Assembly (NCBI GenBank): GCA_902802045.1
Contig: CADCKQ010000008.1
Span: 1-64,000, forward strand
Reading direction: 5' to 3'
DNA length: 64,000 nt
Origin: Oscillospiraceae bacterium
GTDB taxonomy: Bacteria > Bacillota > Clostridia > Oscillospirales > Oscillospiraceae
This document shows, one piece after another, positions 8,945-19,710 of the stretch (position 1 is the stretch's first letter; every line of letters begins with the position of its first letter). Position numbers and translations under genes: made by a program. Below the pieces are notes generated by a model. That model did no database searches. It saw only the letters and a list, made by a program, of their open reading frames with translations, and was not told the origin of the DNA.

Positions 8945-9694
8945 ATGTCGGAAGACAGGAAAAATAAAAAAGATAAGGCGGGGAAGGCGGGAGAGACCGC
9001 TGTTCCCCGCCATATTGCGATAATTCTGGACGGTAACGGGCGCTGGGCAAAGAAGCGCGGTCTTCCCAGAACTGCCGGGCATGCTGTCGGCTCCGAAAAC
9101 TTCAGAAAAATTGCTCTCTATTGCCGGGACATAGGTGTGGATTATCTGACTGTATATGCATTTTCGACAGAAAACTGGAAACGTCCTGAGACGGAAGTCA
9201 ATACCATCATGAAGCTTCTTGAAAAGTATCTGCATGAAGCCATAGATACTATGGAGCGTGACCGCATGCGGATGCAGGTCTTCGGTGATGTTTCCGGTCT
9301 TTCTCCGAGACTTCAGGAGCTTGTAAAACAGACCAATGAAATTGCATCACGATTTGACGGATTTACCGCCAACATATGTTTAAACTACGGCGGTAGAGAT
9401 GAGATAGTTCGGGCTGCCAGAAAGTATGCGGCAGATATTGCTGCAGGCAGAACTGAAAGAGAACTGAGCGAGGAGCTCTTCTCATCATATCTTGACAGTG
9501 CAGGGACACCGGATCCGGATCTGATAATACGCCCCGGAGGAGAAGTCAGAATATCGAATTTCCTGCTTTGGCAGGGAGCTTACAGCGAACTTTATTTCAG
9601 CGACGTGCTCTGGCCGGATTTCGGGACTTCCGAGCTGGATAAGGCTATCGCTGAATTCAATAACAGAAACAGAAGGTATGGAAATGTCGGTTAA
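8945..9694 (+). CDS. uppS: isoprenyl transferase (undecaprenyl diphosphate synthase)
   Basis: A 249-residue cis-prenyltransferase that builds the C55 lipid carrier for peptidoglycan and other polymers. The catalytic aspartate is in IIILDGNGRWAKKRG-like motif (D29), with HxxG (GHAVG), the YAFSTENWKRP block, and RPGGEVRISNFLLWQ near the C-terminus, where most homologues have RTSGE. A lysine-rich 20-residue extension precedes the core. Usually cdsA follows; here dxr overlaps the 3' end by 17 bases, so cdsA must be elsewhere. Confidence 0.96.
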   Translation: MSEDRKNKKDKAGKAGETAVPRHIAIILDGNGRWAKKRGLPRTAGHAVGSENFRKIALYCRDIGVDYLTVYAFSTENWKRPETEVNTIMKLLEKYLHEAIDTMERDRMRMQVFGDVSGLSPRLQELVKQTNEIASRFDGFTANICLNYGGRDEIVRAARKYAADIAAGRTERELSEELFSSYLDSAGTPDPDLIIRPGGEVRISNFLLWQGAYSELYFSDVLWPDFGTSELDKAIAEFNNRNRRYGNVG

Positions 9695-10835
9695 AAGTAT
9701 TTCAGTCCTCGGTTCAACAGGATCGATCGGCAGGCAGACTCTGGCTGCAGCAGAGCACGTCGGGATCAGAGTAGCCGCTCTTTCCGCCAACAGAAAAACG
9801 GATCTGCTTGAGGAGCAGACGAGAAAATTCAGGCCGGAATACGTGGCGGTCTATGATGAGGAAGCTGCGCGAGATTTTAAGGTCAGAGTGGCGGATCTGG
9901 ATGTGAAAGTTGGCGCAGGACTTGAAGGCCTTACAGAAGCGGCAACATATGAAAAGTCCGACTGCATAGTGACTGCAGTTTCCGGAGCAATAGGCCTGAA
10001 GCCGACCCTTGCCGCTATAGACTGTAAGAAAAGAATAGCCCTTGCAAACAAGGAAACTCTGGTTTGCGCCGGAGATATAGTCATGAAAAAGGCCTCTGAG
10101 AACGGAACAGAAATTGTTCCCGTGGATTCAGAGCACAGCGCGATATTCCAGTGCCTTATGGGGAGAAAGAAAAGCGAGCTTAAAAAGATACTCCTTACAG
10201 GCAGCGGCGGACCTTTCAGAGGAAAGACAAGAGATGAGCTTAAGGATGTAACTCCCGAGGATGCCGTGAGGCATCCCAACTGGAGTATGGGGCCCAAGAT
10301 ATCTGTAGACAGTGCTACTATGATGAATAAAGGCCTTGAGTTTATCGAGGCAATGCATCTTTTCTCAGTTACCCCCGATGATATTACTGTTGTTGTTCAT
10401 CCTCAGAGTGTCGTTCACTCAATGGTGGAGCTTGTCGATGGAACAGTTATTGCACAGCTGGGAGTTCCGGATATGGGCCTTCCGATACAGCTGGCTCTGA
10501 CATACCCGGAGAGAGTTCCTTCACTGTTCGGGCGTCTGGACTTCTACAGCCTTAAGGAGCTCACTTTTGAAGCACCGGATTACGAGAAGACCCCTTGCCT
10601 GAAGCTCGCCATAGACTGCGCCCGCAGAGGCGGTACTGCCCCTTGTATTATGAGTGCTGCGAATGAAGTGGCTGTATGGAAATTTCTGAGGCATGAGATA
10701 GGATATAACGAGATCTATGACGCGGCAGCTCTTGCTGTTGAAAAGATTCCAGCGTCCGATGATCCTGATCTTGATACAATACTTTTGGCGGATGAAGCGG
10801 CACGCAGCTTTGTCAGGGAGAATTTCAGCAGATGA
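9678..10835 (+). CDS. dxr: 1-deoxy-D-xylulose 5-phosphate reductoisomerase
   Basis: A 385-residue enzyme of the MEP pathway, converting DXP to 2-C-methyl-D-erythritol 4-phosphate with NADPH. The nucleotide-binding motif GSTGSIG is at residues 12-18; the metal and substrate motifs PVDSEHSA and SVDSATMMNKGLEFIEA follow at about 150 and 210. Length is normal. It overlaps uppS by 17 bases and the next gene by 4 bases, indicating translational coupling. Confidence 0.97.
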   Translation: MEMSVKSISVLGSTGSIGRQTLAAAEHVGIRVAALSANRKTDLLEEQTRKFRPEYVAVYDEEAARDFKVRVADLDVKVGAGLEGLTEAATYEKSDCIVTAVSGAIGLKPTLAAIDCKKRIALANKETLVCAGDIVMKKASENGTEIVPVDSEHSAIFQCLMGRKKSELKKILLTGSGGPFRGKTRDELKDVTPEDAVRHPNWSMGPKISVDSATMMNKGLEFIEAMHLFSVTPDDITVVVHPQSVVHSMVELVDGTVIAQLGVPDMGLPIQLALTYPERVPSLFGRLDFYSLKELTFEAPDYEKTPCLKLAIDCARRGGTAPCIMSAANEVAVWKFLRHEIGYNEIYDAAALAVEKIPASDDPDLDTILLADEAARSFVRENFSR

Positions 10836-11896
10836 CAGCGTTTTATATCATAATAGCTATTCTTATTTTCGGGATTCTTATAATTATACATGAATTCGGG
10901 CATTTCACCGCGGCAAAGCTCTGCGGTGTCAAAGTCAATGAGTTTGCAGTCGGTATGGGGCCAGCCTTGGTCAAAAAGCAGAAGGGCGAGACACTGTTTA
11001 CCGTCAGATGCATTCCCTTCGGAGGTTTTTGCGCTATGGCCGGAGAGGATGAAGAATCGGATGATCCCCGCGCTTTCACCTCTCAGAGCGCGTGGAAGAG
11101 GATAATCATCCTGTGTGCGGGCTCCTTAAACAATTTCCTTCTAGGGCTCATAATCGTAATGATACTCTATTCCTCTGCGGAAGCCTTCTATGCTCCGGTC
11201 ATAGGGGAATTTATGGAGGGCTGCCCTTATGAAAGTGAGGAGCTCCTTCAGGTCGGAGACAGATTTCTTAAGATCAACGGCAGGAGAGTATATCAGCTTT
11301 CGAATGTAAACGAGTTTCTTTCGGCAGATGAGGACGGAACATATGATCTTGTAATAAGAAGAGACGGAAAGCGAATAAAACTCAACGATATCAGGCTCGA
11401 AAAAATGGAGTATGAGGGCAGGGAAGGGAAATATATCGGATTGCTCTTTAATGCATATGATGAAGGAAACTTCGGCAACGTGATCAGATATTCCTGGAAT
11501 ACATGCATGGATTTCGGAAGAATGATCTGGCAGAGCCTCGGACAGCTTATCCACGGAAAAGTCAAAGCCGATGATCTCTCGGGACCTGTCGGAATTGTGG
11601 ACCTTATGGCAGAAACGGGTGAGCAGGCTGAGACGGTTTCAGACGGGCTGTATTCTGTATTCTATCTCGCAGCTTTCATAGCTGTAAACCTTGCCATAAT
11701 GAATATGCTTCCTATCCCGGCGCTTGATGGCGGAAGAGTGTTTCTTCTGATTGTAACTGTCATCATTGAAGCGATTACCAAAAAGAAGCTCGACCCGAAA
11801 TATGAAGGATATGTCCACGCTGCGGGGCTTATATTGCTTCTCGCACTTATGGCATTTATAATGTTCAATGACATTTATAAACTTATAAAAGGATAA
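10832..11896 (+). CDS. rseP: site-2 protease, RseP/RasP family zinc metalloprotease
   Basis: A 354-residue membrane protease. The zinc motif HEFGH (residues 20-24) lies in the first span, a PDZ-like domain occupies the middle (about 130-230), and the second conserved motif NMLPIPALDGGRV is near residue 295. Such enzymes cut anti-sigma factors, FtsL or signal peptides within the membrane. The start ATG overlaps the dxr stop. The protein is slightly short but complete. Confidence 0.95.
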   Translation: MTAFYIIIAILIFGILIIIHEFGHFTAAKLCGVKVNEFAVGMGPALVKKQKGETLFTVRCIPFGGFCAMAGEDEESDDPRAFTSQSAWKRIIILCAGSLNNFLLGLIIVMILYSSAEAFYAPVIGEFMEGCPYESEELLQVGDRFLKINGRRVYQLSNVNEFLSADEDGTYDLVIRRDGKRIKLNDIRLEKMEYEGREGKYIGLLFNAYDEGNFGNVIRYSWNTCMDFGRMIWQSLGQLIHGKVKADDLSGPVGIVDLMAETGEQAETVSDGLYSVFYLAAFIAVNLAIMNMLPIPALDGGRVFLLIVTVIIEAITKKKLDPKYEGYVHAAGLILLLALMAFIMFNDIYKLIKG

Positions 11897-11912
11897 ACCG
11901 GTACAGAATAAT

Positions 11913-12962
11913 ATGAACAGCAGAAAGTCGATAAAGATCAGGGAACTTGAGATTGGAGGAGCTGCTCCCGTGTCTGTCCAGTCCATGTGCAATACGAAGA
12001 CCTGGGATGTGGAAGCTACAGTCGGTCAGATAAATGCTTTTAAAGCCGCCGGCTGCGATATAGTCAGAATAGCGATCCCTGATATGAAGTCTGCTCTGGC
12101 AGTATCGGAAATACGAGAGAAGACGGATATGCCTCTTGTTGCGGACATTCATTTTGACTACCGGCTCGCGCTTGAAGCAGCAGAGAGAGGGATAGACAAG
12201 ATACGTATAAACCCGGGCAATATAGGCGGCAGCGAAAACGTAAAAAAGGTAGCCGATGCCTGCAGAAAGAGAAACATTCCCATTCGTATCGGTGTCAATG
12301 CCGGAAGCCTTGAAAAGACTCTTCTCGAAAAATACGGGCATCCATGCCCTGAAGCCATGGCGGAGAGTGCTGAGGGACATATAAAGCTTCTGAACAGATA
12401 TGATTTTGACGATATCTGCATTTCCATGAAATCCTCTTCCGTATCTATGACTGTTGCAAACTACCGTCTTGCGAAAGAACGTTTTTCGTATCCTCTGCAT
12501 CTCGGTGTCACTGAGACGGGTACCTCATGGAACGGCACGATCCAGTCTGCTGTCGGTATCGGAACTCTTTTGAACGAAGGCATCGGAGATACTATACGTG
12601 TCTCTCTTACAGCAGACCCTGTGGAAGAGGTAAAGGCCGGCATAGCAATACTCAAGGCATGCGGTCTGCGGAAAAACGGTGTCAGATTTATCTCATGCCC
12701 TACTTGCGGCAGAACAGAGATCGATCTGATATCTCTTGCCGACGAAGTCGAGGAGAAACTCAAAGATATCAGCAAAGACATTACGGTTGCTGTCATGGGC
12801 TGTGTTGTAAACGGGCCAGGAGAGGCCAGAGAAGCTGATTTCGGAATAGCGGGAGGGGTCGGCAAGGGAATACTGTTCAAAAAAGGAGAGGTCCTTGGAA
12901 CATACCCATACAGTGAGCTCTCCTCAAGACTTATGGATCTTATAAACGGAACTGAAGACTGA
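11913..12962 (+). CDS. ispG: 4-hydroxy-3-methylbut-2-en-1-yl diphosphate synthase
   Basis: A 349-residue MEP pathway enzyme. The TIM-barrel part has VADIHFDYRLAL and INPGNIGG. The C-terminal part has the [4Fe-4S] ligands in SCPTCGRT and VMGCVVNGPGEA and ends with GGVGKG. This is the short, Gram-positive-type form without a plant-like insert. It completes a cluster with dxr; ispE lies further along at 28662-29516. Its stop overlaps the polC start by one base. Confidence 0.97.
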   Translation: MNSRKSIKIRELEIGGAAPVSVQSMCNTKTWDVEATVGQINAFKAAGCDIVRIAIPDMKSALAVSEIREKTDMPLVADIHFDYRLALEAAERGIDKIRINPGNIGGSENVKKVADACRKRNIPIRIGVNAGSLEKTLLEKYGHPCPEAMAESAEGHIKLLNRYDFDDICISMKSSSVSMTVANYRLAKERFSYPLHLGVTETGTSWNGTIQSAVGIGTLLNEGIGDTIRVSLTADPVEEVKAGIAILKACGLRKNGVRFISCPTCGRTEIDLISLADEVEEKLKDISKDITVAVMGCVVNGPGEAREADFGIAGGVGKGILFKKGEVLGTYPYSELSSRLMDLINGTED

Positions 12963-15900
12963 TGACTAAATTTCTTGAAATGTTTCCTTCGTGCAAAGTC
13001 CTTGAAGACAGCTGCGGAGGCCTCCAGAATGCATATGTGACGGAAGCTCAGGTCGATGAAGAAGAGATGACTCTCACTCTCAACATTCACTTTGACACGA
13101 TGCCGGCTCCGGCAGATCTGACTATACTTTCACAGCACATAAAAGAAGATTACGGGCTCACGGGTGTAGGTATCAATCCGGACTACACGAGAACCGCAAG
13201 AGCTTCTTCCTCTGCTACGGATCCTGGCAGCAACGGTGGAAAATCTCCTGCCGGAAAGGTCATATACGGCCATGAAATAAAGACGAAACCTGTTCCCATG
13301 TCAACGCTCACAGCGGAATCGGGGAAGGTGACGGTTGAAGGTGATGTGGTCGCTGTGACAAACCGCGAGCTTCAGAGAAGAGGAGGGGCAGTGCTCTCTT
13401 TCGATCTGACGGATACGACAGGTACATTCAAGGTATCAAAGTTTTTCAGCCGGGACGATGACAGATCAGTCTTCGACAAGATAAGCGAGGGAGATCATCT
13501 TACAGTCAGCGGACAGATCTCTTTCGATAAATATGCTGAAGACATAACAATAGAGCCCAGGAGCATAGCTAAGGGCAAAAAATATGTGCGTCCGGACAAT
13601 GCTCCGGAAAAACGCGTGGAGCTGCACCTCCATACGAGATTCTCTGCTCTGGACGCGCTTACAGATCCTGCCAAGGCAGTTGAGAGAGCTGCATACTGGA
13701 ACATGCCCGCAATAGCAGTTACAGACCACGGAGTTGCTCAGGCTTTTCCGGATATGTGGAAAGCGGGAAAGAAATACGGCGTCAAAATAATATACGGCAT
13801 GGAGGCGTACTATGTTAATGACATGGACGGTAATCGCGCTGTCCACGGCAAGAGCAGCCTTCCCTATGACGGGGATTTTGTAGCTTTTGATATTGAGACT
13901 ACAGGCCTCAATGCCATAAACGACAGGATCACCGAGATAGGAGCCGTGCTGTTTTCACATGGTGAGATCAAGGAGACGTTCAATACTTTTGCTGACCCCG
14001 AAATGCCGATTCCCGCGGATATCACAGACTTAACCGGAATAAAAGACAGCGATGTATCCGGAGCTCCCAAAGAGGAACAGGCGCTTAATATGTTCATGGA
14101 CTTCGCCAAGGGCAGGCCTCTTGTCGCCCATAACGCCTCATTTGATGTCGGTTTCATGACCGCCGCAGCAAGACGTCACGGGATCCGGTTTTCGTATGTA
14201 TATATCGATACACTTGCTCTTTCCAGAGCGTTGCTCCAGGACCTGAAGCGCCATAAGCTCGATACTGTCGCGAGCCATCTCAATCTTCCCAAGTTCAATC
14301 ACCACCGCGCTTCGGATGACGCTCTGGTATGCGGTCAGATCATGCTCAGGTTCCTTCCCATGCTGAAAAGCCTCGGAGTCAGGACGATAGATGATATAGG
14401 CGAGGCTGTGACCAGGCTGAAGCCTTCGGATTCCAGCAAGACCTATCATATGATCCTTCTTGTACAGAACAAAAAGGGTCTTAAGAATCTGTATGAGATG
14501 ATCTCCGAGTCGTATCTCAAATACTACCACAGAATGCCGACCGTTCCGAAAAGCGTTCTCTCCCAGCACAGGGAGGGGATCCTTGTCGGTTCTGCATGCG
14601 GTATGGGCGAGCTTTACGGGGCTGTCATGAGAGGCGAGGACGATGAGCACCTCAAACGCATTGCTTCAGCATATGATTATCTCGAGGTTCAGCCAATATG
14701 CAATAACGGTTTTCTGGTCGACAACGGAAGAGTCAGCGATGTCAGTGTTCTTCAGGACTATAACTGCAGGATCATAGATCTGGGCCATAAAATGGGAAAA
14801 CCCGTAGTTGCTACCTGCGATGTGCATTTTCTGGATCCTGAGGATGAGCAGTACCGCAAGATCTTACAGAATGCCAAAAAAAATGATGATGCAGATAGAG
14901 ACTGCCCGATATATTTCAGAAATACTGAGGAAATGCTCGCTGAGTTTGCTTATCTTGATGAAGCAACTGCCAAAGAGATAGTTATAGACAATCCGCTCAG
15001 GATCGCAGAAACAGTCGAAGAGATTGAGCTGCTCCCCAAGGACCTCTTTCCGCCGAAGATAGAAAACTCAGCTGAAGACCTTAAAGATCTGGTATACGGC
15101 AGAATGCACGAAATATACGGTGAGAATCCGCCCGATATCGTTAAAAAAAGGGTTGAAACAGAGCTCAGTACTATCCTGGAGCATAACTATGACGTCATAT
15201 ACATGTCTGCTCAGAAGCTGGTCAAGAATTCTCTTGAAAACGGTTACCTTGTCGGAAGCAGAGGCAGTGTGGGGTCCTCTATAGTAGCCTTTATGGCGGG
15301 AATAACAGAGGTGAACTCGCTCCCGCCGCATTATGTCTGCAGAAAATGCAAATACTCGGAGTTCCCCGGGAACAGCAGCTGCGGCTGCGGAGCGGATATG
15401 CCTGAGAAGCTGTGTCCGGTATGCGGAGAGCCTCTTTACCGCGACGGCTTCGATATCCCGTTTGAGACATTCCTGGGCTTCCCCGGAAACGAGAAGACTC
15501 CCGATATAGATCTTAACTTCTCGGGAGAATATCAGGCCAAAGCTCATAAATATACTGAAACGCTTTTCGGAAGCGATCACGTATTCAGAGCAGGCACTAT
15601 CGGCACTCTGGCGGAGAAAACGGCATACGGTTACGTAAAAAAGTATCTTGAAGACCACAATATGCAGACCACAAAGGCAGATGAAAACCGCCTTGCGCTC
15701 GGTCTTGTCGGAATAAAACGTACTACCGGACAGCATCCCGGAGGCCTTGTAATAATACCGCAGGACAAAGATGTAACGGATTTCTGCCCGGTGCAGCACC
15801 CCGCAGATGACCCGGACAGCGGTATTATAACGACCCATTTCGAATACCACTGCATGGAGGATAACCTTCTCAAGCTCGACGAATTAGGGCATGATGATCC

Positions 15901-16957
15901 CACAATGATAAGGATGCTTGAGGATATGACCGGGGAGAATGCCAGAGAGATATCTCTTTCAGATCCGGAGACGATGTCCATCTTTACTTCCCCGTCAGTT
16001 CTGGGTCTTCCGGAGGACGATCCGATAATCGGCAAAACAGGAACTATCGGGATCCCTGAGTTCGGTACCGGGTTCACCCGCCAGATGCTTGTAGACACCC
16101 GGCCGGACAAATTCGATACGCTCATACGTCTTTCAGGTTTTTCGCACGGGACCGATGTCTGGGCGGGCAATATCCGGGATCTTATAGTGAATAAAATCGC
16201 TACTGTCAATGAGACTGTCGGATGCCGTGACGATATAATGCTCTATCTTATCTCCAAGGGGATCGAACCGTCCCTCGCCTTCAAGACAATGGAGGCAGTC
16301 CGTAAGGGCAAGGTCAAGAAAACAGGCAAATTCCCGTCTGATGCCGAACAGATGATGAGAACTGCCGGCGTGCCGGACTGGTATATAGAGTCCTGCCGCA
16401 AGATAGCATATCTTTTCCCGAAAGCACATGCCGTGGCCTATGTAATGATGGCATTCAGGATAGCATGGTTCAAGGTCCATTATCCGCTTGCCTTCTACAG
16501 CGCGTATTTCTATCGCAGATCCCAGAAGGACGGCTTTGATGCTCTCATGATGACGGGGGGCGCGGAGTCGGTGCGGCGCAAGATAAACGAGCTGAGGCGC
16601 AAGACGGATATCACGAAAAAAGAAGAAGACCTCCTGGTCACCCTGGAGGCAGTTTATGAGTTTAATCTGAGAGGCTTCAGCTTTGCACCGATAGATCTTT
16701 ATAAGTCTGATCCGAACAGATTCCTGATCGTCGGTGAAGACAGACTCCGCCCGCCGTTCATATCCATCTCCGGGATGGGAGGCGCTGCTGCCGAGGATCT
16801 GGCAAGGGCAAGGGAAGGCGGAATAAAGTTCATTTCGGTAGAGGAGCTGTCATCGTTATGCCCGAAACTCAGTTCCACCCACGTTCAGATACTGAAGGAT
16901 ATCGGCGCGCTCGGAGAGCTGCCGGAGACAAGCCAGATAACGCTTTTCGATTTCTGA
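12962..16957 (+). CDS. polC: DNA polymerase III alpha subunit, PolC type
   Basis: The replicative polymerase of low-GC Gram-positives, 1331 residues. Order of domains: short N-terminal region, OB fold (about 115-205), PHP domain starting at VELHLHTRFSALDALTDP (about 218), a 3'-5' exonuclease inserted in the PHP domain (FDIETTGLN near 305 to DDALV near 455), then the polymerase with GSRGSVGSSIVAFMAGITEVN, a Cys4 zinc knuckle (CRKCKYSE...CGCG...CPVCG) and the catalytic PDIDLNFSG. It ends in a helix-hairpin-helix region. It is about 100 residues shorter than B. subtilis PolC, mainly at the N-terminus. The ispG-polC junction overlaps. Confidence 0.97.
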   Translation: MTKFLEMFPSCKVLEDSCGGLQNAYVTEAQVDEEEMTLTLNIHFDTMPAPADLTILSQHIKEDYGLTGVGINPDYTRTARASSSATDPGSNGGKSPAGKVIYGHEIKTKPVPMSTLTAESGKVTVEGDVVAVTNRELQRRGGAVLSFDLTDTTGTFKVSKFFSRDDDRSVFDKISEGDHLTVSGQISFDKYAEDITIEPRSIAKGKKYVRPDNAPEKRVELHLHTRFSALDALTDPAKAVERAAYWNMPAIAVTDHGVAQAFPDMWKAGKKYGVKIIYGMEAYYVNDMDGNRAVHGKSSLPYDGDFVAFDIETTGLNAINDRITEIGAVLFSHGEIKETFNTFADPEMPIPADITDLTGIKDSDVSGAPKEEQALNMFMDFAKGRPLVAHNASFDVGFMTAAARRHGIRFSYVYIDTLALSRALLQDLKRHKLDTVASHLNLPKFNHHRASDDALVCGQIMLRFLPMLKSLGVRTIDDIGEAVTRLKPSDSSKTYHMILLVQNKKGLKNLYEMISESYLKYYHRMPTVPKSVLSQHREGILVGSACGMGELYGAVMRGEDDEHLKRIASAYDYLEVQPICNNGFLVDNGRVSDVSVLQDYNCRIIDLGHKMGKPVVATCDVHFLDPEDEQYRKILQNAKKNDDADRDCPIYFRNTEEMLAEFAYLDEATAKEIVIDNPLRIAETVEEIELLPKDLFPPKIENSAEDLKDLVYGRMHEIYGENPPDIVKKRVETELSTILEHNYDVIYMSAQKLVKNSLENGYLVGSRGSVGSSIVAFMAGITEVNSLPPHYVCRKCKYSEFPGNSSCGCGADMPEKLCPVCGEPLYRDGFDIPFETFLGFPGNEKTPDIDLNFSGEYQAKAHKYTETLFGSDHVFRAGTIGTLAEKTAYGYVKKYLEDHNMQTTKADENRLALGLVGIKRTTGQHPGGLVIIPQDKDVTDFCPVQHPADDPDSGIITTHFEYHCMEDNLLKLDELGHDDPTMIRMLEDMTGENAREISLSDPETMSIFTSPSVLGLPEDDPIIGKTGTIGIPEFGTGFTRQMLVDTRPDKFDTLIRLSGFSHGTDVWAGNIRDLIVNKIATVNETVGCRDDIMLYLISKGIEPSLAFKTMEAVRKGKVKKTGKFPSDAEQMMRTAGVPDWYIESCRKIAYLFPKAHAVAYVMMAFRIAWFKVHYPLAFYSAYFYRRSQKDGFDALMMTGGAESVRRKINELRRKTDITKKEEDLLVTLEAVYEFNLRGFSFAPIDLYKSDPNRFLIVGEDRLRPPFISISGMGGAAAEDLARAREGGIKFISVEELSSLCPKLSSTHVQILKDIGALGELPETSQITLFDF

Positions 16958-16960
16958 GTT

Positions 16961-17911
16961 ATGAATAATAAAAGATCGATCATACCGGATACAGAAAAAC
17001 ACGGGAAAACACTGATCCTAAAATGTGAGGACGGCGGATTTGAGCAGTTTTTCTCGGAGCAGATGCGCTCCTTCGGAGTCACAGTTGACCAGGTAATAGT
17101 CAGACACCTTCCGAGGGCATTTCAGGCCGTGCTTCCCGGCATGCCGTTCTATTCCGTTTTCTGGAAAAGCTGGAAAAAAAGTCTCCGTGAATATGACCTC
17201 ATAATAGTCTTTGATGTTGTCGCGAACCTTCCGCTCATTAAAAAGCTGAAAAAGATGGCACCTCAGGCAAAACTGGTGCTGTGGAACTGGAACATCCGAT
17301 CGGATCCAATGGATGAGTACAAGGATTTCTGCGATATCTGGTGCTTTGACGAGAGGTGCTGCCGTGACTTCGGATGGAACTATGATCCGCAGTTTTATTT
17401 TGACATCGTCAATTCATTTGACGTCAGCGACGACAAAAAAACCTGCCTGTTTGTCGGATTTGACAAGGGCAGGAGCCGTACTTTGGAAGAACTTGCAGAG
17501 CATATAAATGACAGAGGATATGAAAGCGATTTTTCTGTCTTTATGCCGGAAACGGAAACCGGGAAATACGTAAAAGTGCTTGAGGAGATGGCAGATTATC
17601 CGGATGTCCTGAAAAGGACCTGCTCATGCCATGCGGTGGTGGAGATCCTGCAGGAAAAACAGTGCGGAATAACGACAAGAACGCTTGAGGCAGCGGTGCT
17701 CGGCAAAAAGCTCATCACGGACAATACCGGGATCCTAAAAAGCGATCTCTATGAGAAGGACAATATCTTCGTTCTGGGATATGACGATTATTCCGGACTT
17801 GAAGATTTTCTGAGTTCTCCGCTTAAGAAGATCCCTGACGGGATAAAACGGAAGTATATGTTTCCCGCCTGGCTTGAAAGGATCAGGAACGATACCCCCT
17901 TCTGTTTATGA
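16961..17911 (+). CDS. CgeB/LPS-biosynthesis-like glycosyltransferase-fold protein
   Basis: A 316-residue protein starting 3 bases after polC. The N-terminal half looks like a Rossmann domain (YDLIIVFDVVANLPLIKKL). The C-terminal half holds TTRTLEAAVLGKKLITDN and YEKDNIFVLG, a pattern of GT-B-like proteins annotated CgeB or lipopolysaccharide core synthesis. No signal peptide. The role is probably sugar transfer to a surface or spore polymer, but the donor and acceptor are unknown. Its 3' end overlaps the convergent VanZ-like gene by 29 bases. Confidence 0.55.
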   Translation: MNNKRSIIPDTEKHGKTLILKCEDGGFEQFFSEQMRSFGVTVDQVIVRHLPRAFQAVLPGMPFYSVFWKSWKKSLREYDLIIVFDVVANLPLIKKLKKMAPQAKLVLWNWNIRSDPMDEYKDFCDIWCFDERCCRDFGWNYDPQFYFDIVNSFDVSDDKKTCLFVGFDKGRSRTLEELAEHINDRGYESDFSVFMPETETGKYVKVLEEMADYPDVLKRTCSCHAVVEILQEKQCGITTRTLEAAVLGKKLITDNTGILKSDLYEKDNIFVLGYDDYSGLEDFLSSPLKKIPDGIKRKYMFPAWLERIRNDTPFCL

Positions 17912-18350
17912 GTCTTAAATCAGCAAAGAAAATCAGCAAGATCAGAGCAACAGCTGAGCAGTAACCTGCGAAGTCCAGCCATACGTCCATTACGCTGCTG
18001 CCCCTGTCGAAGAAAAGCTGGATCGTTTCATCCGAAAGGGCAGAGACAAGCCCTGCAAGCAGGATAAGCGATATACCTGCGGGAGCGACTTGTTTCTCAT
18101 TTATTATAAGAAACGAGAACTCGGCGCCGAGCGCGAAAAACTCCGTGAAGTGCGCAAGCTTCCGGACAAGGTGCTCAGTCACGTTCCCTTTTCCGACGAA
18201 CACTTCGAGAATCGGCCCGACCAGCTCTTTGACGTATAACGAGAGAGCCGAGCTCTCCTCCTTCGAGTCCGTGGAATTTCTGAATATGAATATGAGTGTG
18301 AGCACTATGAGCACTGTCAAGACCGCTCTGACCGTTTCTTTTTTCTTCAT
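17883..18350 (-). CDS. VanZ family membrane protein
   Basis: About 155 residues from the ATG at 18350; an upstream in-frame ATG at 18380 lacks a better ribosome site. Four hydrophobic spans and the family motifs FRNSTDSKEESS, RKLAHFTEFFALG and SDETIQLFFDRGSSVMDVWLDFAG are present. VanZ-like proteins include the teicoplanin-resistance accessory protein, but most chromosomal members have unknown roles in the envelope. It overlaps the previous gene tail-to-tail. Confidence 0.9.
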   Translation of the reverse strand: MKKKETVRAVLTVLIVLTLIFIFRNSTDSKEESSALSLYVKELVGPILEVFVGKGNVTEHLVRKLAHFTEFFALGAEFSFLIINEKQVAPAGISLILLAGLVSALSDETIQLFFDRGSSVMDVWLDFAGYCSAVALILLIFFADLRLINRRGYRS

Positions 18351-18462
18351 GACGATATTATAATTTAATGCACCGTCCATTTCAATTGCCGCATTCAGTT
18401 ATTTTTCACAAAAACTGCTTCAGAATTCCCAAATAAAATGTTGATTTTCAGCATTTTTTTGT

Positions 18463-18491
18463 TTGATTTATACAAAGTTATTTGATATTAT
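18463..18491 (+). promoter_or_regulatory. sigma-A-type promoter for gap
   Basis: TTGATT (18463-18468) and TATTAT (18486-18491) are 17 bases apart. The ribosome site AAAAAGGAG ends 9 bases before the gap ATG. A T-rich stretch precedes the -35 box. Confidence 0.6.
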
Positions 18492-18532
18492 TCTTTCGGT
18501 AAAAAAATATTCTTAAAAAGGAGACTCCATAA

Positions 18533-19558
<1,026 letters not shown>

Positions 19559-19573
19559 TTCCTTACAACAAAC

Positions 19574-19608
19574 AAAAAGAGCCCACAACATGTGGGCTCT
19601 TTTTTTTC
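19574..19608 (+). terminator. gap terminator
   Basis: AGAGCCCACA and TGTGGGCTCT form a 10-base stem with a 3-base loop, followed by eight T. It starts 15 bases after the gap stop codon. Confidence 0.93.
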
Positions 19609-19710
19609 ATGAAAAATGGATAAACAGACAGTCTTGAATCCACCGGCTGTCTGTGCTATGATTTTAAATCGCGAATCCCAATTATAAAAAAAGAGTAAAA
19701 CCAGTTAAAA

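Noticed and set aside
9538..9570. UppS substitution RPGGE for the usual RTSGE as an inactivating change
   Set aside because: The pyrophosphate-binding arginine and glutamate are kept and the rest of the enzyme is intact; likely a neutral variant.
15068..15850. 260-codon minus-strand frame inside polC
   Set aside because: Antisense shadow of polC with no protein-like motifs.
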